Made by a program: the position numbers and the translations under genes. Source: an uncultured Clostridia bacterium (GTDB taxonomy: Bacteria; Bacillota; Clostridia; Oscillospirales; Acutalibacteraceae). Taken from it: a DNA stretch of 36,209 nucleotides. The stretch lies in NCBI GenBank assembly GCA_947627055.1, contig CANQUS010000017.1:1-36209 (forward strand). The letters run 5' to 3'. The notes under the pieces were generated by a model. That model was not told the DNA's origin and did no database searches. It was given only the letters and a program-made list of their open reading frames with translations. Positions 24,835 to 33,340 of this stretch are shown here, piece by piece (position 1 is the first letter of the stretch; every line of letters starts with the position of its first letter).

Positions 24835-26013
24835 ATGGACATAATAAATGCTTCAATTTATACAATGAATAATGAAAACACAGTTATAAAAAACGGATAT
24901 ATAAAGACGGAAAACGGAAAAATAACAGAAACAGGCGAGATGAGCGCTTATACTCGGGGCACAGGTGAGATCCTCGATGCGGAGGGCGCAAACGCTTATC
25001 CGGGATTCATAGACGCCCATACTCACCTAGGAATGTTTGAGGATGGACTTTGCTTTGAGGGGGATGACGGCAATGAATCGACAGACCCCGTTACACCGCA
25101 GCTCCGAGCGATCGACGCTGTGAATCCGTTCGACCGTTGCTTTTCCGAGGCTTTAGAGAGCGGCGTTACTACAGTCCTTACAGGACCGGGCAGCGCGAAC
25201 CCGATAGCGGGTCAGATAGCCGCAATAAAAACATATGGGAAGCGTATTGATGATATGGTCGTAATGGCGCCTGCGGCAATGAAATTCGCACTGGGCGAGA
25301 ACCCTAAAAGCGTGTATAACGACAAAAATCAGACGCCAATAACCAGAATGGCTACGGCTGCGCTTATCAGAGAGACGCTTCAAAAGGCAAGCCGTTACAT
25401 GAAGGATAAAGCAAAAGCGAGTGCAGACGACGAACTTGAACCGCCAGAATATGACGCGAAGTGCGAAGCCCTTATTCCGCTGTTAGAGGGAAAGATACCC
25501 GCGCATTTTCACGCACACAGGGCAGATGATATTTTTACGGCACTTCGCATCGCTAAGGAGTTTTCTCTTGATGCCGTTATAGTTCACGCGACGGAGGGTT
25601 ACCTTATTGCGGATGAGCTTAAAAAGGAAAATGTCCCTGTTTTGGCTGGACCTTATATGACTGACAGGAGCAAGCCGGAGCTTAAAAACCTCAGCCGTGC
25701 GGCGACAGGGATCATGTGCGGGAACGGAATCGAAACGGCAATAATCACCGACCACCCTGAAACACCGATCCAGTTTCTAACTCTTTCGGCTGCGATTGCG
25801 GTGCGAGAGGGCATGGACGAAACAGACGCGATTCGTGCCATAACGTCAACAGCGGCGAAAATATGCAAAATATACGACAGAGTAGGTTCACTTGAAGCGG
25901 GCAAGGATGCTGATATTGTTTTGATTGACGGCAGTCCTCTTGATATTATGATAAAGCCTAAGTATGTTATTTGCGCCAATATGTGTATTTGGTCTAAGAC
26001 AAAAAAATTATAA
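24835..26013 (+). CDS. Amidohydrolase, imidazolonepropionase-like, substrate unknown
   Basis: A 392-residue cytoplasmic metal hydrolase. The small beta-sandwich at both ends flanks a TIM barrel with metal ligands in FIDAHTHLG (H60, H62), HFHAHRADD, VHATEGY and the catalytic aspartate in TDHPETP. The tail AGKDADIVLIDG is typical of COG1228-type amidohydrolases. It follows the his operon by 160 bases behind that operon's probable terminator. Nothing shows that it acts on an imidazole compound. AAGGAGGAG is a strong ribosome binding site. Confidence 0.8.
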   Translation: MDIINASIYTMNNENTVIKNGYIKTENGKITETGEMSAYTRGTGEILDAEGANAYPGFIDAHTHLGMFEDGLCFEGDDGNESTDPVTPQLRAIDAVNPFDRCFSEALESGVTTVLTGPGSANPIAGQIAAIKTYGKRIDDMVVMAPAAMKFALGENPKSVYNDKNQTPITRMATAALIRETLQKASRYMKDKAKASADDELEPPEYDAKCEALIPLLEGKIPAHFHAHRADDIFTALRIAKEFSLDAVIVHATEGYLIADELKKENVPVLAGPYMTDRSKPELKNLSRAATGIMCGNGIETAIITDHPETPIQFLTLSAAIAVREGMDETDAIRAITSTAAKICKIYDRVGSLEAGKDADIVLIDGSPLDIMIKPKYVICANMCIWSKTKKL

Positions 26014-26173
26014 ATTTTTCAAAAGCACTTTCTTTTTTTTGTACATTGTGTTATAATTAGTACATAAAATATCCTAAAGAGAAAGACTGAACAGCTACAA
26101 TTTATAGTTTCGACGCAAACATTATTTGCTTTTTCTGTGCTTCTCTTAAAGGATTATTAAAGGAGGCAGAAGT

Positions 26174-26713
26174 ATGAATATCAACATCGTTGGAAGAAAG
26201 GTCACACTAAAAGATAACTTTAAGGAACGCGTTAACAAAAAGCTCGGTAAGTTTGAGCGTATTTTTGGTGACGATGCAAATGCGACCGTTACCGTAACTG
26301 TAGAGAAAAACCGCCAAGTAGTGGAGGTTACAATAAGAGCAAACGGAATACTTTATAGAGCGGAGAGCTGTGCCGATGAAATGAATGATGCGCTTGACAG
26401 TGTCGTTGACATTCTCGGCGGACAGATAAGAAAGAACAAGACAAAGCTGAGTAAACGTCTGCGCTCGGATTCGTTGGATCAGTATTTTTCTCCGGCGGAT
26501 GACGGCGAGGAAGCAATCGCCGAGGACGAGTACAGGGTCGTAAGAACCAAGCGTTTCCCCGTTAAGCCGCAAAATGTTGACGAGGCTATACTTGAGATGA
26601 ACCTTATCGGACATCAGTTCTATATGTTCAGGAACGGTGACACGAACGAGATAAATGTCGTCTATAAGAGAAATGACGGAACGTACGGACTCCTTGAGCC
26701 TGATACGGAATAA
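26174..26713 (+). CDS. hpf: Ribosome hibernation promoting factor, long form
   Basis: Dimerises 70S ribosomes into inactive 100S particles in stationary phase. The N-terminal HPF/RaiA domain (residues 1-~100) starts MNINIVGRKVTLKDNFKERV. An acidic linker (~105-120) leads to the C-terminal dimerisation domain, VRTKRFPVKPQNVDEAILEM and GHQFYMFRNG. 179 residues identifies the long form. AAAGGAGG ribosome binding site. A ~120-base AT-rich leader precedes it with TATAAT at 26054-26059 but no clear -35. Confidence 0.95.
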   Translation: MNINIVGRKVTLKDNFKERVNKKLGKFERIFGDDANATVTVTVEKNRQVVEVTIRANGILYRAESCADEMNDALDSVVDILGGQIRKNKTKLSKRLRSDSLDQYFSPADDGEEAIAEDEYRVVRTKRFPVKPQNVDEAILEMNLIGHQFYMFRNGDTNEINVVYKRNDGTYGLLEPDTE

Positions 26714-26734
26714 ACTTGAATAGCTTTAAAAATC

Positions 26735-26764
26735 GGAGCTGAGACTTGTCTCGGCTCCTTTTCA
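26735..26764 (+). terminator. Terminator after hpf
   Basis: GGAGCTGAGA (26735-26744) pairs with TCTCGGCTCC (26749-26758) with one G-T pair, then TTTTC. It is a compact, strong hairpin. Confidence 0.85.
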
Positions 26765-26890
26765 GTACCTGATTATAGAGCCGATATAAATAATCGTAGT
26801 ATAAAAATTGTGTATGTATTTTGCACAGTTTACTAAAATGAGAGGTGAATAGTTGCGCTGACAAAGCATATAAATTTATGGGTGATAGCT

Positions 26891-27874
26891 TTGAAAAGAT
26901 TTATTTCAATTTTACTGATGACACTGACGGCAGGACTTATTATATTTGTATGTATGACTGGAGGCAGAGAAAAGGATTATATCAAATATGTTGAATTTAA
27001 CGTCACATATCCCGCGCTGGAGAGCGCGCTTAAAATTGATATAGATTCTCAGAGCGAGGATGTGAAAATCAACTGGGTTGACCTATTATCCTATCTTGGC
27101 GCGAAGTATGGCGGGGATTTCAAGAAGTATAAGGAAAGTGACCTTAATGCAGTTGCTGAAAAGCTGAAAAATGGGGAGAATCTCTCCGATTTAACAAAGG
27201 ATATGCAGTATTATGATTATTACAGAGAAGCGTATGGAGCAGTCCTCGATGGTTTTGTAGGAGAGTATACGGAAAAAACGCAGGATAATGACGGTAAGGT
27301 CACTGAGGAGAAAAAGTATGGTCTGAAGGTCTATTCACCAATTGCGGCGACATTTCCGTATTCGCACTATGATGATTTTGGCGCATCCCGCACATACGGC
27401 TACAAGCGAAACCACTTGGGGCATGATATGATGGCGGCGGTAGGTACACCTGTGATTGCTGTTGAGTCAGGAACGGTTGAGGTCATGGGTTGGAATCAGT
27501 ACGGGGGCTGGAGGATAGGAATACGGAGTGCTGATAAAAAGAGATATTACTATTATGCTCACTTGCGCCAAAACAGACCGTATCATTGCGACATTTACGA
27601 GGGGAAAACCGTTAATGCGGGTGATGTTATAGGTTATGTCGGACGAACGGGCTACAGCACGACTGAGAACACCAATAATATTGACACAAGTCATCTTCAC
27701 TTCGGTCTTGAGCTTATATTTGATGAGAGTCAAAAGGAATGTGACAATGAAATTTGGATAAATCTCTATCCCATATCGCAGCTTCTTGAAAAGCATAAAT
27801 CAGAGGTTTACCGCGTTGCCGAAACGAAGGAATTTTATAGCCTGTCGCAAAATGCAGCATCGGAAAGCTCGTAG
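26891..27874 (+). CDS. Membrane-anchored M23 (LytM-type) peptidase, degenerate linker region
   Basis: A 327-residue protein with one N-terminal membrane helix (~5-25) and an extracytoplasmic ~120-residue helical region I do not recognise. A zinc endopeptidase domain follows. Zinc ligands appear intact: HLGHD (HxxxD), YYAHL, and HLHFGLEL (HxH). M23 enzymes cut peptide cross-bridges in peptidoglycan. I choose the TTG at 26891, five bases after GGGTGA, instead of the GTG at 26882 within that site. It precedes a second M23 gene by 141 bases with a separate promoter. Confidence 0.85.
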   Translation: MKRFISILLMTLTAGLIIFVCMTGGREKDYIKYVEFNVTYPALESALKIDIDSQSEDVKINWVDLLSYLGAKYGGDFKKYKESDLNAVAEKLKNGENLSDLTKDMQYYDYYREAYGAVLDGFVGEYTEKTQDNDGKVTEEKKYGLKVYSPIAATFPYSHYDDFGASRTYGYKRNHLGHDMMAAVGTPVIAVESGTVEVMGWNQYGGWRIGIRSADKKRYYYYAHLRQNRPYHCDIYEGKTVNAGDVIGYVGRTGYSTTENTNNIDTSHLHFGLELIFDESQKECDNEIWINLYPISQLLEKHKSEVYRVAETKEFYSLSQNAASESS

Positions 27875-27949
27875 CATCATAGCGGCTTTTGATGTTATTT
27901 TAGGGGATTTGCATTGATTTTAAATGCATATTTTGTCTATAAATACAGG

Positions 27950-27978
27950 TTGCAAACTTGTTACAATTTTGATATAAT
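27950..27978 (+). promoter_or_regulatory. Promoter of the LysM-G5-M23 gene
   Basis: TTGCAA (27950-27955) and a perfect TATAAT (27973-27978) with a 17-base spacer. A GGGAGG ribosome binding site lies downstream at 28001-28006. Confidence 0.65.
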
Positions 27979-28015
27979 TATGTTCACGGCAAGTTTTAAC
28001 GGGAGGTAATTGCCA

Positions 28016-29356
28016 ATGAACAGGGCTTCCGATGACAGAGGTTCAAAGCATTTTGCAGAAGAAATAAAGGTACATTCAACGTTTTGTGCAAGATCCGCTC
28101 CAAAAGCAAGGCGTGTGGTATTGTCGACGGCTGCCGCCGCAGCTGCGTTTTTTACTGCGGGAGCGGTGATTTCGCTTGCGTTAAATAACAACGCTGCGGA
28201 TACCGCTGACGAGCAGCACAGAGAGCTGCTCGATGAGATTTCTTATATTGATGCAAGGATTACTGATGCTCAGAATCTTGCGGCAGCCGCGACTGCGAGC
28301 AGGGCTATGGGAGATGATATTGAGATCCCGAGGGTCGCATATTCGCTTAGAGCTGACGGGAAGACCGTAGCGGTTCTTGCTTCCGAGGATGAGATAGATA
28401 GTGTTTTATCTGCAATAAAGAAGAATGCCGTAAATGACCACAAGGGTGCGAAAGCTGAATTTGCGGAAAAGATTGAGATCTTAGAGGGAATCCACACACA
28501 GGATGAGATCATCACCGCAGATGAATTTAAGCGGTGTCTTTCTGAAAAAGCTAAGGTTTCAAAGACCTATACCGTTAAAAGTAAGGATACAAGGGAATCT
28601 ATTGCTAAATACTACGGGATAAGTGTTGAAAGCCTTGAAAAACTGAATCCGGAAATCAAGGGAAGAAAAATGAAAGCGGGAGATAAGCTGAATATAGTAT
28701 ACGATAAAAAACCGATCACCGTTAAACTGACACTTACTGATACAAGCAAAAGTGAAATTAAGTTCAGCAAAAAAACCGTTGAAAACTCTGCTCTCAGTAC
28801 ATCATATAAAAAGGTAACGACAAAGGGCGAAAACGGCGAGAAGGAGGTCACAGCAAAAATAACTTATATTGACGGCAGAGAGGTCTCTAAGGAGATACTC
28901 AGCGAAAATATTATAAGTGAGGCTGTTGACGAGATAACGACTGTGGGAACGAACAATAGTCCGGGAGCCTCACTTGGCAGGTTCTCATGGCCTCTGCCAA
29001 ACTTCAGTACGCTGACAAGCGAGTTTGGACCGCGCTGGGGAAGAAATCACAACGGGATAGATATTTCGGGCGGAGGAGTATACGGTGCGGATATAGTTGC
29101 CTCTGATGGGGGAGAAGTGATTCTCGCTCAAGAGGATGATTCAGGCTATGGAATGCATATAATCATAGACCACGGCAACGGTTATCAAACTCAATATGCT
29201 CATTGCAGCGAGCTTTTTGTATCTGTTGGTGACATGGTTGATACAGGTCAAACGATAGCCGCTGTTGGTTCTACGGGTAATTCAACGGGTCCTCACCTGC
29301 ACTTTGAAATAATTAAAGACGGCACAAAGGTAGATCCTCTGCCGTATTTGAAGTAA
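28016..29356 (+). CDS. Cell-wall M23 peptidase with LysM and G5 domains
   Basis: A 446-residue protein. A ~32-residue basic cytoplasmic tail precedes a membrane segment (~33-57). Then come an unrecognised region (~60-180), a LysM peptidoglycan-binding domain (~184-229, YTVKSKDTRESIAKYYGIS), a G5-like domain (~235-310) and a C-terminal M23 domain. Zinc ligands are visible in HNGID, YAHC and GPHLHFEI. The layout is typical of Clostridia wall-remodelling enzymes. The ATG at 28016 is nine bases after GGGAGG. An in-frame TTG at 28010 is too close to that site. Confidence 0.9.
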   Translation: MNRASDDRGSKHFAEEIKVHSTFCARSAPKARRVVLSTAAAAAAFFTAGAVISLALNNNAADTADEQHRELLDEISYIDARITDAQNLAAAATASRAMGDDIEIPRVAYSLRADGKTVAVLASEDEIDSVLSAIKKNAVNDHKGAKAEFAEKIEILEGIHTQDEIITADEFKRCLSEKAKVSKTYTVKSKDTRESIAKYYGISVESLEKLNPEIKGRKMKAGDKLNIVYDKKPITVKLTLTDTSKSEIKFSKKTVENSALSTSYKKVTTKGENGEKEVTAKITYIDGREVSKEILSENIISEAVDEITTVGTNNSPGASLGRFSWPLPNFSTLTSEFGPRWGRNHNGIDISGGGVYGADIVASDGGEVILAQEDDSGYGMHIIIDHGNGYQTQYAHCSELFVSVGDMVDTGQTIAAVGSTGNSTGPHLHFEIIKDGTKVDPLPYLK

Positions 29357-29466
29357 TATGGGCTTAAAACTGATGGATGTTATGCACAATAAATTTTGTT
29401 TAGTTTTGAATATATTGGATATGTAACCATTCTTTGCTTATAAACATTTTTTTTTGCGTTTAATAT

Positions 29467-29495
29467 TTGACATCTTAGGGCAAAATAGATATAAT
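29467..29495 (+). promoter_or_regulatory. Consensus promoter of the DUF6465 gene
   Basis: Perfect TTGACA (29467-29472) and TATAAT (29490-29495) with a 17-base spacer. It is among the strongest promoters in the window, which suggests an abundant product. Confidence 0.85.
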
Positions 29496-29541
29496 ATAGT
29501 TGTAAAATAAAGGATAAAAAAAGTAAAGGAGAAAACTATAT

Positions 29542-29913
29542 ATGGCTACAACTAAGAAAACTGCGGCTAAGGAAACTGTTAAGAAAACTGCTGTAAAAGC
29601 AGCAGAAAAGGAAACAAAGACGACTGCTGCGGCTGCAGAAGTAAAAGCTCCCGAAGCTGTTAAGGAAATTGAGGCGGCTAAGAAAGCTCCTGCGGTTAAG
29701 AAACCATCATGCGCTATGAAGGTTTCCTTAAACATTCAGTATGCAGGCGGCAATTACAGCGATAAGGATATTATTGACGCAATCAAGGCTGCCTATAAGG
29801 AAGAGGGCAATGAAGAGCCTATCAAGACGCTTGAGGTTTATGTTCAGCCCGAAAATGGCGTTGCCTACTATGTTATCAACGGTGTTGGCGGCGACAAGAA
29901 GATCGTTCTCTGA
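29542..29913 (+). CDS. DUF6465 family protein with histone-H1-like Lys/Ala-rich tail
   Basis: A 123-residue protein. Residues 1-~55 are a disordered tail of Lys, Ala, Thr and Glu with K-T-A-A-K repeats, resembling H1-like nucleoid proteins. Residues ~57-123 form a compact domain (SLNIQYAGGNYSDKDIIDAI and VYVQPENGVAYYVING) that I match to DUF6465, found in Clostridia and of unknown function. The tail suggests binding to nucleic acid or a polyanion (inference). The gene has its own consensus promoter and strong terminator, so it is monocistronic and probably well expressed. Confidence 0.8.
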   Translation: MATTKKTAAKETVKKTAVKAAEKETKTTAAAAEVKAPEAVKEIEAAKKAPAVKKPSCAMKVSLNIQYAGGNYSDKDIIDAIKAAYKEEGNEEPIKTLEVYVQPENGVAYYVINGVGGDKKIVL

Positions 29914-29945
29914 TTTTAAATATCAATAGTTTTTCTGTGTTTCAT

Positions 29946-29986
29946 AAAACAGACGCTGTGTTTAAAGGCGGCGTCTGTTTTATTTA
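29946..29986 (+). terminator. Terminator after the DUF6465 gene
   Basis: AAAACAGACGC (29946-29956) pairs perfectly with GCGTCTGTTTT (29971-29981), followed by ATTTAT. From here to 30126 the sequence is AT-rich and non-coding; it includes a perfect AT-only hairpin, TAAAAATAT (30032-30040) with ATATTTTTA (30049-30057). Confidence 0.85.
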
Positions 29987-30126
29987 TAGTTAAAATGTGT
30001 GCCGCATTGTTTGGGAGATTCAGCATACCTATAAAAATATTTTCAGACATATTTTTATATATTGTATATTGCCGAGTAAAAAAATATGAATAAATTTATA
30101 ACTGCTTTCAACGGTTATTTTTATAT

Positions 30127-30185
30127 TTGACCGTTTAATTTATTATTGCTATATCATTGACAAAGTAAGGAATAAGGGATAAAAT
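30127..30185 (+). promoter_or_regulatory. Tandem promoters of the diaminobutyrate-type aminotransferase gene
   Basis: P1: TTGACC (30127-30132) and TATATC (30150-30155), 17-base spacer. P2: TTGACA (30157-30162) and TAAAAT (30180-30185), 17-base spacer. The leader carries GCACA/TGTGC (30215-30231) and GACCC-TAT-GGGTC (30239-30251) hairpins just ahead of the ribosome binding site. Confidence 0.6.
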
Positions 30186-30271
30186 TTATGATATGAGATT
30201 ACATAATATCTTAAGCACAACAAAAATGTGCATATAATGACCCTATGGGTCGGGGAAGGGGTATAAATACT

Positions 30272-31534
30272 GTGAATACCGAAGTTTTTGAAAATTATGA
30301 ATCTAATGTGCGTTCGTACTGCAGAAGGTTTCCGACCGTTTTCAAAAAGTCAAAGGGATCGTTTATGTATGATGAGAACGGAGAGAGATATATAGACTTC
30401 TTTTGCGGTGCGGGTGCGGTAAACTACGGTCATAATAATGATTATATAAAGCCAAAGCTTATCGAGTATATCGAAAGTGACGGTATAATGCACGCTCTTG
30501 ATATGTATACTTCTCCAAAAGCGGAGCTTATCTCCTTTATGGAGGAAAAGGTTCTGAAACCGAGAGGCCTTGATTTTAAAATTATGTTTCCCGGTCCTAC
30601 AGGTACAAACGCAGTTGAGGCAGCATTGAAGCTCGCCCGTAAATCTACGGGAAGAAGCAATGTATTTTCCCTTATGGGATGCTTTCATGGTATGACGCTC
30701 GGTGCGCTTTCTCTTACGACTGATTCGAGCGCCAGAAAGGGAGCGGGTGTTAAACTGCACGATGTGACACATATTCCAGCTCCGTATATGTACCCCGCTC
30801 TTGATACTATACAGTATATGCAGAACTTAATTAACGACGACCATTCCGGCGTGGAGAAGCCGGCGGCTCTCGTAATTGAAACCGTTCAGGCAGAGGGCGG
30901 TATTCATGTCCTGGATGTTGAATGGCTCAGGGCGGCAAGAAGGTTCTGCGATGATAACGATATTGTACTCATAGTTGACGATATTCAGGTCGGATGCGCG
31001 AGAACAGGTACATATTTTTCGTTTGAGCGTGCGGGCATAGTTCCTGATATTGTCGTCCTCTCAAAGTCGATAGGCGGTTACGGGCTTCCGCTTGCGCTGA
31101 CACTTATAAATCCGAAGCTCGACTGCTTTACTCCGGGCGAGCATAACGGTACGTTCAGAGGCAACCAGCTTTCATTTGTCGCCGCAAAGGCGGGGCTTGA
31201 ATATATGCTTGACAACGATGTAGAGCGGCAGGTTCAGAATAAGGAGAAAATCGTCAGAGACTTTGCTGAGAGAGAGATTCTAACGCTTGACAGCCGCATT
31301 AAGCTGCGTGGTATAGGTCTAATATGGGGTTTTGACTGCGCCGGTATACCGTGTGATGACTTTAGCGACAGAGTAACGAAGAAGGCTTTTGAGCATAAGC
31401 TGATAATCGAGCTTGCGGGTAGAAATAATGCTGTCGTCAAGCTCATGCCTCCTCTTGTCATTGAAGAGGAGACCCTTATCGAGGGTCTTAAAGCACTCAA
31501 GCTGTCTTTTGCTGAATGCCTAAACGAGCTGTGA
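30272..31534 (+). CDS. ectB: Class III aminotransferase, diaminobutyrate--2-oxoglutarate type (EctB-like)
   Basis: PLP enzyme that would interconvert aspartate semialdehyde and L-2,4-diaminobutyrate. 420 residues. The N-terminal VFENYESNVRSYCRRFPTVF and YIDFFCGAGAVNYGHNN are typical of EctB-like enzymes. GPTGTNAVEAALKLARK, IVDDIQVGCARTGTYFSFE and the PLP-lysine segment VVLSKSIGGYGLPLAL follow. I take the GTG at 30272, ten bases after AAGGGG, since it matches the family N-terminus. The ATG at 30245 lies upstream of that site in the GGGTC hairpin. ectA and ectC are absent, so ectoine synthesis is not indicated; the product may feed another route. Confidence 0.85.
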   Translation: MNTEVFENYESNVRSYCRRFPTVFKKSKGSFMYDENGERYIDFFCGAGAVNYGHNNDYIKPKLIEYIESDGIMHALDMYTSPKAELISFMEEKVLKPRGLDFKIMFPGPTGTNAVEAALKLARKSTGRSNVFSLMGCFHGMTLGALSLTTDSSARKGAGVKLHDVTHIPAPYMYPALDTIQYMQNLINDDHSGVEKPAALVIETVQAEGGIHVLDVEWLRAARRFCDDNDIVLIVDDIQVGCARTGTYFSFERAGIVPDIVVLSKSIGGYGLPLALTLINPKLDCFTPGEHNGTFRGNQLSFVAAKAGLEYMLDNDVERQVQNKEKIVRDFAEREILTLDSRIKLRGIGLIWGFDCAGIPCDDFSDRVTKKAFEHKLIIELAGRNNAVVKLMPPLVIEEETLIEGLKALKLSFAECLNEL

Positions 31535-31574
31535 TAAATTTACATATAATTTTCAGATTTTTTAGGAAAAAGAC

Positions 31575-31603
31575 TTTATATTTTGCTCGGAATATTGTAT
31601 AAT
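31575..31603 (+). promoter_or_regulatory. Promoter of the class II aldolase gene
   Basis: TTTATA (31575-31580) and a perfect TATAAT (31598-31603), 17-base spacer, 53 bases upstream of the start codon. Confidence 0.55.
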
Positions 31604-31655
31604 TATTTTATAGTGCGGTTAGCACAATGTCAAAATAATATGGAGTGTGATAAAA

Positions 31656-32522
31656 ATGCCATTAGTAAACGCAAAAGAAATGCTAACAAAGGCAAAGGCA
31701 GGTCACTATGCTGTCGGTCAGTTCAACATCAACAATCTTGAGTGGACAAAAGCGATCCTTCTGACTGCTCAGGAGCTTAATTCTCCTGTTATTCTCGGTG
31801 TATCTGAGGGTGCGGGAAAGTATATGTGCGGCTATAAAACAGTAGTCGGAATGGTCAAGGGTATGCTCGAGGAACTTGGCATCACTGTTCCTGTTGCTCT
31901 TCACCTTGACCATGGCAGCTATGAGGGTGCTTTAAAGTGCATAGAGGCAGGCTTTAGTTCTGTTATGTTCGACGGCTCTCATTATCCGATAGCGGAAAAC
32001 ATTGAAAAGACAAAGGAACTTGTTAAGATATGCAATGAAAAGAATCTTAGCCTTGAGGCAGAAGTCGGAGCTATTGGCGGTGAGGAAGACGGTGTTATCG
32101 GCGCAGGCGAATGTGCTGACCCGAATGAGTGTAAGCAGATCGCTGACCTCGGAGTAACAATGCTCGCGGCAGGTATCGGCAACATTCACGGAAAGTATCC
32201 GGAAAACTGGGCGGGTCTCAGCTTTGAAACTCTCGACGCCGTTCAGCAGCTCACAGGCGATATGCCCCTTGTTCTTCATGGCGGCACAGGTATCCCCGAG
32301 GATATGATAAAGAAAGCTATCGCTCTCGGCGTTTCTAAGATTAACGTTAACACAGAGTGCCAGCTTGCATTCGCAGATGCTACGAGAAAATATATTGAAG
32401 CAGGTAAGGATCTTGAGGGCAAGGGTTTCGACCCGAGAAAGCTCCTTGCTCCCGGCTTTGAGGCTATCAAGGCAACAGTTAAAGAAAAAATGGAGCTCTT
32501 CGGTTCGGTAGGCAAGGCCTGA
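31656..32522 (+). CDS. fba: Fructose-bisphosphate aldolase, class II
   Basis: Zinc-dependent glycolytic aldolase. 288 residues. Metal and substrate residues are visible in ALHLDHGSYE, SVMFDGSHYPI, LEAEVGAIGGEEDG, GIGNIHGKYP, VLHGGTGIPEDMI and SKINVNTECQ. The ATG at 31656 is ten bases after GGAG; an in-frame GTG at 31647 overlaps that site. A tagatose-bisphosphate aldolase is a possible alternative, but the motif set fits the usual FbaA/FbaB type of Firmicutes. Confidence 0.95.
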   Translation: MPLVNAKEMLTKAKAGHYAVGQFNINNLEWTKAILLTAQELNSPVILGVSEGAGKYMCGYKTVVGMVKGMLEELGITVPVALHLDHGSYEGALKCIEAGFSSVMFDGSHYPIAENIEKTKELVKICNEKNLSLEAEVGAIGGEEDGVIGAGECADPNECKQIADLGVTMLAAGIGNIHGKYPENWAGLSFETLDAVQQLTGDMPLVLHGGTGIPEDMIKKAIALGVSKINVNTECQLAFADATRKYIEAGKDLEGKGFDPRKLLAPGFEAIKATVKEKMELFGSVGKA

Positions 32523-32569
32523 TTCAAGTTCCAAGTTCGGTTTCTGTTATTATCAATGAGGTTATTTAA

Positions 32570-32758
32570 ATGATTTATATATTGGTTGCTGTTATTTGTA
32601 TCGCATTATTGGTTTTAGGCGGTAAACTTAACAAGGATAAGGATTATACCGTCGGCAAGGGTATGTACAAAAAAAGCGACTACTTTATTGACGATGACGA
32701 CAATAAATCAAAGGACGCGAACGATTTTGACTATTGGAACAGGAATCAATTAAAGTAA
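32570..32758 (+). CDS. Small membrane protein (62 aa), function unknown
   Basis: One N-terminal membrane helix (residues ~2-17, IYILVAVICIALLVLGG) is followed by a polar, acid-rich tail (FIDDDDNKSKDANDFDYWN). GAGG precedes the ATG. It lies 47 bases after fba without an own promoter and ends just before a strong terminator, so it is probably in the aldolase transcript. I recognise no family. Confidence 0.6.
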   Translation: MIYILVAVICIALLVLGGKLNKDKDYTVGKGMYKKSDYFIDDDDNKSKDANDFDYWNRNQLK

Positions 32759-32764
32759 ATAAAG

Positions 32765-32802
32765 CAGCACAGCAGGCTTGAGGCTTACTGTGCTGTTTTT
32801 TT
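32765..32802. terminator. Terminator shared by converging genes
   Basis: CAGCACAG (32765-32772) pairs with CTGTGCTG (32788-32795), then seven T. It ends the plus-strand aldolase transcript. On the minus strand the same hairpin lies 46 bases past the flavodoxin stop with a weaker T-run. Confidence 0.85.
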
Positions 32803-32847
32803 GTTATTAGGATAAAAATAAAAAAGGTATGTCTTGTGCCTTTGTTT

Positions 32848-33270
32848 TTAAACAAGCGCTTTTGCAAGCTCTATGAGAGAACTTTTTGTGTCTGCACCGG
32901 GTGCATCGGTACAAATAACCGGATCGGCAGCTATAATTGCACCGTCATTCTCACAGGCTGCCTGCCACGACCTCATCCATTCTCCGTCACCCCAGCCATA
33001 TGAACCGAAAAGAGCTATTTTCTTGTTATTAAGGTAAGGCTCACACTCGTTGAACATAGGAAGAAATTCACTGTCCTCAAGCTCCTCACTGCCCATAGCA
33101 GGGCAGCCAAAAGCAATCGCGTCAAAATCCTTTACCATATTACCGCTGAACTCTCCCGCTGTATACTTTGTGACCTCTGAGCCTGCATTGCCGATACTCT
33201 CTGCAAGAATATCTGCCATTGCCTCCGTGTTGCCGGTACCGCTCCAAAATACTACTGCTGTTTTGCTCAT
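32848..33270 (-). CDS. Flavodoxin
   Basis: FMN electron carrier of the short-chain type, 140 residues. The phosphate-binding loop FWSGTGNTEAMADIL, the 60s-loop region FGCPAMGSEEL and SYGWGDGEWMRSW are clear. The ATG at 33270 follows AAAGGTTGA. It is the second gene of a two-gene unit behind a DUF3793 gene, with a 70-base gap. Flavodoxins commonly replace ferredoxin when iron is scarce, which fits the palindromes upstream. Confidence 0.93.
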   Translation of the reverse strand: MSKTAVVFWSGTGNTEAMADILAESIGNAGSEVTKYTAGEFSGNMVKDFDAIAFGCPAMGSEELEDSEFLPMFNECEPYLNNKKIALFGSYGWGDGEWMRSWQAACENDGAIIAADPVICTDAPGADTKSSLIELAKALV

Positions 33271-33340
33271 TTTTATCAACCTTTCTGTTAATTATTTTTA
33301 ATATAATCGTACAATATTTGTACGAAAATATGCGATAGGA

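Noticed and set aside
24835-26013. Amidohydrolase as part of histidine degradation (hutI)
   Set aside because: It is only generally imidazolonepropionase-like, no hutU or hutH is nearby, and it is separated from the his operon by a probable terminator.
31932-32534. 200-codon minus-strand frame opposite the aldolase gene
   Set aside because: It is fully antisense to highly conserved aldolase motifs and no recognisable protein features appear.
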